Assembly: GCA_028687415.1 (NCBI GenBank)
Contig: JAQUAC010000115.1
Location: 1-7,052, forward strand
DNA from: Acidocella sp.
Lineage (GTDB): Bacteria > Pseudomonadota > Alphaproteobacteria > Acetobacterales > Acetobacteraceae
Length of the DNA stretch: 7,052 bases
Direction: 5' to 3'
Below are positions 4,896 through 7,052 of this stretch, piece after piece (position 1 is the stretch's first letter; the number at the start of each line of letters is the position of its first letter). The translations under genes were made by a program, and so were the position numbers. A model generated the notes under the pieces. It had not been told where the DNA came from. It ran no database searches and worked only from the letters and a program-made list of their open reading frames with translations.

Positions 4896-7052
4896 GCGCC
4901 GGTCATACCGCGCGTGCTGAGCACGGCGGCGAAGAGCAGGCTCAGGAAGGTGCCGATGGCGACCGTCTCGCCGATATCGTGCAGCACCGGAATGCTGGAA
5001 AATGACATCAGCCCGTAAGCCGACACCGTGCAAAGATTGGCCAGCACAATGGAGGCGACCGCGCGCCGCCGCGTTTCGGCATTGGGCTCCACGCGCTCAA
5101 AAAACAGGCAGTAATTGGACCCGACCGCGACGATGAGCAGGAAGCCGACGATTTCAAAAATCGAGATATTGCCGCCGCCGAGCGTGAGTAGCGCCGCCGT
5201 CACGGCCACCGCCGCTGCCAGCGGTGCCGCCACCCTGGTGACGCGTGGCAACGACCGCAGCCCCGCCAGCAGCATGGCGAGTATGGCGAGGCTGCCGATG
5301 GAGGCCAGCAGCATGGCTTCCCGCTGGAACCTGTGCAGGAGCTGGGCGGAAGCGATGTTCATATCAACAAATATCGCCCCCGGCGGTCCGGCGGCGGCGA
5401 GCGTTGCGGCCACGGCGGCGGGGGCGGTGACATCGTGCAGCGGCACGATCACGTTCCAGCCGCCATTGCTGTGTGTCAGCGTCGATTCAAGCCGCAGCGC
5501 CAGGGCTGGCGGCAGGCTGGCGGGGGTCAGCAGCGATGCCGTGCGTGCCGCCTCGGCATCGTGGAAAAATGGCGCGAAGGTACCGTCACGGAATGGCAAC
5601 CCGGCCAGCGCCTGTGTAAAGCGGGTGCCAAGCGTCGCGGCATCCGGCAGGGCGGCTTGCCGGGCCAACTGCGTCTTGTTGCTGGGCAGAATCGCGCTGG
5701 GTACGTCAAATCCGCCGAGGCGCTGCTGCGCCGCCAGCTTGCTCAAGGTTACAGCCAGCGCCTCGCTCGCCTCTAGTGCTTGCTGCTCATCATCGGTTCT
5801 GAGGACCACGAAATAGCGCAGGTCGGGCACGCCGAGATCGTGCCGCAGAGTTTGGTCCAGAGTTTGGTCAGCTGCGGGAATGGGGCTCAAATCGGTGAGG
5901 TTTTCGTCCCACAGCGTGCCGCGATGCGCCAGGAGGGCGAGGCAACTGGCAATTGCCGCCGCGGCGACAAGCCAGCGCAGGCGGCCCTGTTGGCGAATGA
6001 CGGCGAGCAGGGGCGTTGCCAGAGCCTCCGCCCCGGCGGCGGAGAACCCTTGCGGCACGAGATGGGGCAGGACGAAGCGCGTGGTTCCAGCCGCGACGAT
6101 CAGCCCGGCAATCGAGAACAGCCCAAGCTGCGCGAAGCCGATGAAGTTTGAGAATAGCATGGCGCTGAAACCCACGACCGAGGTGAGCATGCCGAGCCGC
6201 AGTGTCGGCCAGATGCGCGCCAGCGTGTCTTGCGCCCGGTCGCCGCGCGCGGTCTGCGTGAACAGGTAGATCGCGTAGTCGATCGACTCGCCGATAAGCG
6301 TGACGCCAAAACCGAGTGTCACGCCGTGAACAAAGCCAAAGGCCAGCGACACCGCGGCAATGGCGGCGAGCGCGCCGCTGGCTACCGGCAGCATGCCGAG
6401 CAGCAGCACGCGCGGCGAGCGGTAGGCGAAGGCCAGCAGGCAGATCGCGCCGAGGGAGGCGAGGATCGAGAGCCGCGTGACGTCGCGCTTGGTGATATCG
6501 CGCGTGTGGACGGCGAACACGCCAGGCCCGCTTGCGTGCAGCCGCGCCGTGCCGATGCCACGTATATGTTTGAAATCATCGCTGATCAGCGTCAGGGCCT
6601 GCTGCTGCGCGTCGAGATCGAATCCAGGCGCCTTGGTGTGGACAAGCAGCAGCGCGCGACGGCCATCGGCCGATACCCAGACATTATTCTGGGTTTGTGG
6701 GCCCTTGGTATCGTTGAGCTGTTGCAGCAGGGTCATCACCTCGCCGGTCGGGTCGCTGGGCAGGGTTTGCTGGGTCAGCGCGCCGAAATCGGAGCCGAGC
6801 AGCCCGAGATCGTTCACCAGGGCATTGTGCAGCCCGGTGGTGGTAAAGCGCTCCGGGGTGATGTCCGCGCTGAGCAGATAGCGGTTGCGCCAGATGAAAT
6901 CCTGCACATCGGCGAAGGATTTGTCGTCACCGTTCATGACGTCGATGAACGCGGGCTGCTGGCGCAGTCGCGCGGCCAGGGCCTCGCTGGCGGCGGCGAG
7001 AGTCGGGGGCGGGGCGCCGTCTATGCTCAGCCGCACCAGATGCCACGCGGCG
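4892..7052 (-). CDS. apeM: MMPL/RND-family lipid exporter, ApeM-like (5' end beyond window)
   Basis: Inner-membrane, proton-driven transporter of the MMPL/RND superfamily, probably exporting the lipid-linked polyene to the periplasm. 719 residues are visible; the frame is open to the window edge, so the first membrane helix and the true start are missing. Numbering from the in-frame GTG at 7036, a periplasmic domain (to about 185) is followed by helices near 189-205, 208-233, 236-260, 283-300, 302-327 and 355-371, a second periplasmic domain (about 372-573), and helices near 574-592, 600-620, 624-646, 660-681 and 688-707. This is the classic duplicated layout. The first half carries the Asp-Tyr pair (Asp253-Tyr254 in GESIDYAIYLF), like the proton-relay pair of MmpL3. 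The second half has Asn641-Tyr642 (VGSNYCLFFER) instead. The protein ends seven residues after the last helix, with no cytosolic tail. Position at the head of the visible operon and family membership both support ApeM. Confidence 0.85.
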   Translation of the reverse strand, partial: AAWHLVRLSIDGAPPPTLAAASEALAARLRQQPAFIDVMNGDDKSFADVQDFIWRNRYLLSADITPERFTTTGLHNALVNDLGLLGSDFGALTQQTLPSDPTGEVMTLLQQLNDTKGPQTQNNVWVSADGRRALLLVHTKAPGFDLDAQQQALTLISDDFKHIRGIGTARLHASGPGVFAVHTRDITKRDVTRLSILASLGAICLLAFAYRSPRVLLLGMLPVASGALAAIAAVSLAFGFVHGVTLGFGVTLIGESIDYAIYLFTQTARGDRAQDTLARIWPTLRLGMLTSVVGFSAMLFSNFIGFAQLGLFSIAGLIVAAGTTRFVLPHLVPQGFSAAGAEALATPLLAVIRQQGRLRWLVAAAAIASCLALLAHRGTLWDENLTDLSPIPAADQTLDQTLRHDLGVPDLRYFVVLRTDDEQQALEASEALAVTLSKLAAQQRLGGFDVPSAILPSNKTQLARQAALPDAATLGTRFTQALAGLPFRDGTFAPFFHDAEAARTASLLTPASLPPALALRLESTLTHSNGGWNVIVPLHDVTAPAAVAATLAAAGPPGAIFVDMNIASAQLLHRFQREAMLLASIGSLAILAMLLAGLRSLPRVTRVAAPLAAAVAVTAALLTLGGGNISIFEIVGFLLIVAVGSNYCLFFERVEPNAETRRRAVASIVLANLCTVSAYGLMSFSSIPVLHDIGETVAIGTFLSLLFAAVLSTRGMTGA
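5847..5870 (-). repeat. 12-base tandem duplication inside the exporter gene
   Basis: Two adjacent 12-base units (agagtttggtcc and agagtttggtca on the plus strand) differ at one base. They encode the doubled peptide DQTLDQTL (residues 390-397, numbered from the GTG at 7036) near the start of the second periplasmic domain. The duplication is in frame and leaves the gene open. It is short enough to be a recent local slippage event and has no evident function. Confidence 0.6.

Noticed and set aside
4896..5033. Upstream extension of the hydrolase to an ATG-type start at 5033
   Set aside because: The extra 46 residues are Arg/His-rich shadow of the exporter C-terminus, and the ATGA overlap at 4895 gives the expected domain start.
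5115..5816. Plus-strand open frame (233 codons) opposite the exporter
   Set aside because: Ser/Ala-rich translation typical of an antisense shadow of a membrane protein gene, with no domain or ribosome site of note.
7034..7036. GTG at 7036 as the real start of the exporter
   Set aside because: The frame stays open to the window edge and the protein would lack the first membrane helix of the family, so the start is outside.

Overview
The window is GC-rich and fully packed with genes, and every supported gene is read on the minus strand, from high to low coordinates. It looks like the interior of one long operon. The gene set is an RND/MMPL-type exporter, an alpha/beta hydrolase, an unrecognised protein with a papain-like His...Cys arrangement, a full-length ketosynthase, a half-length ketosynthase-like protein, a small hotdog dehydratase and a FabG-type ketoreductase. 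This is the hallmark of an aryl polyene (APE)/xanthomonadin-type type II polyketide pigment cluster, with ApeM-, ApeO-, ApeC-, ApeP- and ApeQ-like members. The host is probably a high-GC proteobacterium. An alphaproteobacterium, perhaps an acetic-acid-bacteria relative, is my guess from protein flavour, and nothing in the window proves it.

Layout in transcription order: 7052-4892, exporter with its N-terminus cut off by the window edge; 4895-4155, alpha/beta hydrolase; 4092-2932 (or from a GTG at 4167), uncharacterised protein; 2935-1730, ketosynthase; 1733-915, chain-length-factor-like partner; 918-475, dehydratase; 478-1, ketoreductase with its C-terminus cut off. Five of the six gene junctions are 4-base ATGA stop/start overlaps. 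The only different junction is between the hydrolase and the uncharacterised protein. No promoter, terminator, RNA gene, mobile element or CRISPR array was seen. Apart from a 62-base spacer, no stretch lacks a gene.

Proposed working model. The ApeO/ApeC-like pair condenses malonyl units on an acyl carrier protein, the ApeQ-like reductase reduces the beta-keto group, and the ApeP-like hotdog protein dehydrates, so each cycle adds one conjugated double bond. The MMPL protein would move the finished lipid-linked polyene across the inner membrane. The ACPs, starter ligase, glycosyltransferase/acyltransferase and carrier lipoproteins that such clusters normally carry are not here and would be expected outside the window. 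The least described part is the hydrolase plus papain-like pair lying between exporter and ketosynthase, where the E. coli-type cluster, as I recall it, has a small DUF3261 lipoprotein gene instead.
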